Shown here piece after piece: positions 63,053 to 64,000 of a DNA stretch of 64,000 bases. Position numbers and translations under genes: made by a program. The first letter of the stretch is position 1, and the number at the start of each line of letters is the position of its first letter. The notes under the pieces were generated by a model. The model was not told where the DNA came from and did not search any database. It was given only the letters and a program-made list of their open reading frames with translations. Origin of the DNA: AG2 sp036493735 (lineage in GTDB: Bacteria; Gemmatimonadota; Gemmatimonadetes; Gemmatimonadales; Gemmatimonadaceae); contig DASXPH010000070.1 of assembly GCA_036493735.1 (NCBI GenBank), forward strand, positions 8,488-72,487. The letters are read 5' to 3'.

Positions 63053-64000
63053 ATGGCAGAGTCGGTCACAGGCGTCCGCCGGGACGCCGTCGCCGAAAGG
63101 GAGGCCCGCGATCGCTCGCCGACTCGTGGGCCTTCTCGTGTCCCCCATGTTCCAGCGGGGCTCGAGCGCATTCGCACGCTCGTCGTGGATGATCACGAGC
63201 ATATCGCGCGATTGGTCGCGAATCGCATCGCGACGCTCGTGCGGGAGAAGGATGCCGCGGGCGAGGCTGCGGTGCTCGGCCTCGCGACTGGATCGACACC
63301 GATCGGCGTGTATCGCGAGCTCATTCGCATGCATCGCGAAGACGGATTGAGCTTCCAGCACGTCGTGACGTTCAATCTGGACGAATATTACCCGATGCCG
63401 AAGGAGAGCATTCACTCCTACCATCGGTTCATGTGGGAGAATCTCTTCTCGCAGGTGGACATTCCCAAGGCGAATGTCCACATCCCCGCCGGCGACCTGC
63501 CCCGCGACGAGATCGCCGCGGCCGCCGCTCGCTACGAAGCGGAGATCAGAAAAGCAGGCGGAATCGACTTCCAGATTCTCGGCATCGGCAAGACCGGGCA
63601 CATCGGCTTCAACGAGCCGGGATCCGGTGCGGACAGCCGCACCCGTCTCGTGACGCTCGACGCGATCACGCGCAAGGACGCCGCCGCCGATTTCTTCGGC
63701 GAGGATTCCGTCCCGCGCGAGGCGATGACGATGGGCGTCGCGACGATTCTCGACGCGCGCGAGGTCGCCATCATCGCGACGGGCGAGCACAAAGCCGCCA
63801 TCGTCGAGCGCGCCGTGGAAGGCGACGTCGACCTCGAGGTCGCCGCGACGTTCCTGCAACGGCACCCGAACACCACCTTCTACGTCGACCGCGCGGCGGC
63901 CGCCGAGCTGACGCGGATCAAGACGCCGTGGCTGCTCGACGAGGTGCAGTGGACGAAGGAGCTGATGATCCGCGCGGTGATCTGGCTGTCGCAGCGCACG
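63053..64000 (+). CDS. nagB: Glucosamine-6-phosphate deaminase-like protein (NagB), 3' end cut by window edge
   Basis: Exactly 316 codons are present up to the edge and the frame is open. The N-terminal about 35 residues are basic and poorly conserved; the NagB domain then has GLATGSTPIGVYREL, FNLDEYYPM, LGIGKTGHIGFNEPGS and TGEHKAAIVERAVEG. Longer NagB proteins of this type, with a C-terminal PIG-L deacetylase, occur in Bacteroidota-like genomes, and the opening (RIRTLVVDDHEHIARLVANRIA) resembles them. It converts GlcN6P to Fru6P. It lies 15 bases after erpA. Confidence 0.9.
   Translation, partial: MAESVTGVRRDAVAEREARDRSPTRGPSRVPHVPAGLERIRTLVVDDHEHIARLVANRIATLVREKDAAGEAAVLGLATGSTPIGVYRELIRMHREDGLSFQHVVTFNLDEYYPMPKESIHSYHRFMWENLFSQVDIPKANVHIPAGDLPRDEIAAAAARYEAEIRKAGGIDFQILGIGKTGHIGFNEPGSGADSRTRLVTLDAITRKDAAADFFGEDSVPREAMTMGVATILDAREVAIIATGEHKAAIVERAVEGDVDLEVAATFLQRHPNTTFYVDRAAAAELTRIKTPWLLDEVQWTKELMIRAVIWLSQRT

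Overview
This is a 64 kb piece of a GC-rich (roughly 63 % by eye) Gram-negative-type bacterial chromosome. Gene content (BamD, many lipoproteins, outer-membrane barrels, HemX next to a precorrin-2 dehydrogenase, inositol-lipid genes) and the frequent ATGA/GTGA gene overlaps fit Gemmatimonadota or a related lineage. That placement is inference. No phage, insertion sequence, integrase or CRISPR array was seen. Every protein gene up to 59.3 kb is on the minus strand (one tRNA-Leu is on plus); from 59.5 kb on all are on plus.

Layout: 0-2.4 kb, tetrapyrrole genes (precorrin-2 dehydrogenase fragment, HemX/CcsA-like) and a LysM protein. 2.5-14.4 kb, housekeeping: ssb, rimI-tsaB-tsaE, uvrB, rel, radC, secA, nadD, with repeat-rich intergenic DNA. 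14.4-17.7 kb, bamD, then UDP-xylose synthesis (ugd, UXS). 17.9-22.3 kb, a surface block: PorV-like barrel fused to OmpA, a secreted protein with a sorting-domain-like tail, and a BNR-repeat lipoprotein. 22.5-27.6 kb, a compact candidate RiPP operon: a nucleotidyltransferase/S26-like/GNAT fusion, an S26 peptidase, an HprK-like kinase, a PqqD-like RRE, a radical SAM/SPASM enzyme and a previously uncalled 58-residue Cys/Ser/Thr-rich precursor-like peptide. 27.7-37.1 kb, nucleotide-sugar genes (wbpA, wbpE, wbpB, wbpD, rmd, gmd) with carB embedded. 37.2-40.5 kb, rpmJ-rpsM-rpsK-rpsD-rpoA-rplQ-rpmB. 40.6-43.9 kb, pyrF, pyrD, an amidase and smpB. 44.0-50.5 kb, tRNA-Leu, Rrf2 regulator, aspA, MBL hydrolase, trxB, an unknown Cys-rich Rossmann protein and an SDR. 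50.6-58.7 kb, PHP phosphoesterase, 2-oxo-acid dehydrogenase E2/E1beta/E1alpha, lipoproteins, and an inositol-phosphate synthase plus CDP-alcohol phosphatidyltransferase pair. 59.5-64 kb, serine hydrolase, sodium/solute symporter, ErpA-like protein and a NagB fragment.

Two signals stand out. First, the 22.5-27.6 kb operon pairs an RRE protein and a SPASM enzyme with a small peptide that carries a YxxP leader motif and three cysteines, but lacks the usual lasso cyclase and protease, so it may be an undescribed modified-peptide system. Second, the octamer GCCTAACG (or CGTTAGGC) occurs about 21 times by hand count, against 2-3 expected from base composition. It is mostly inside genes, in several reading frames, and introduces rare TTA, CTA, AGG or CCT codons, which points to selection at the DNA level. 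Intergenic regions also hold several families of inverted or tandem repeats, including a hairpin that covers the radC ribosome-binding site.
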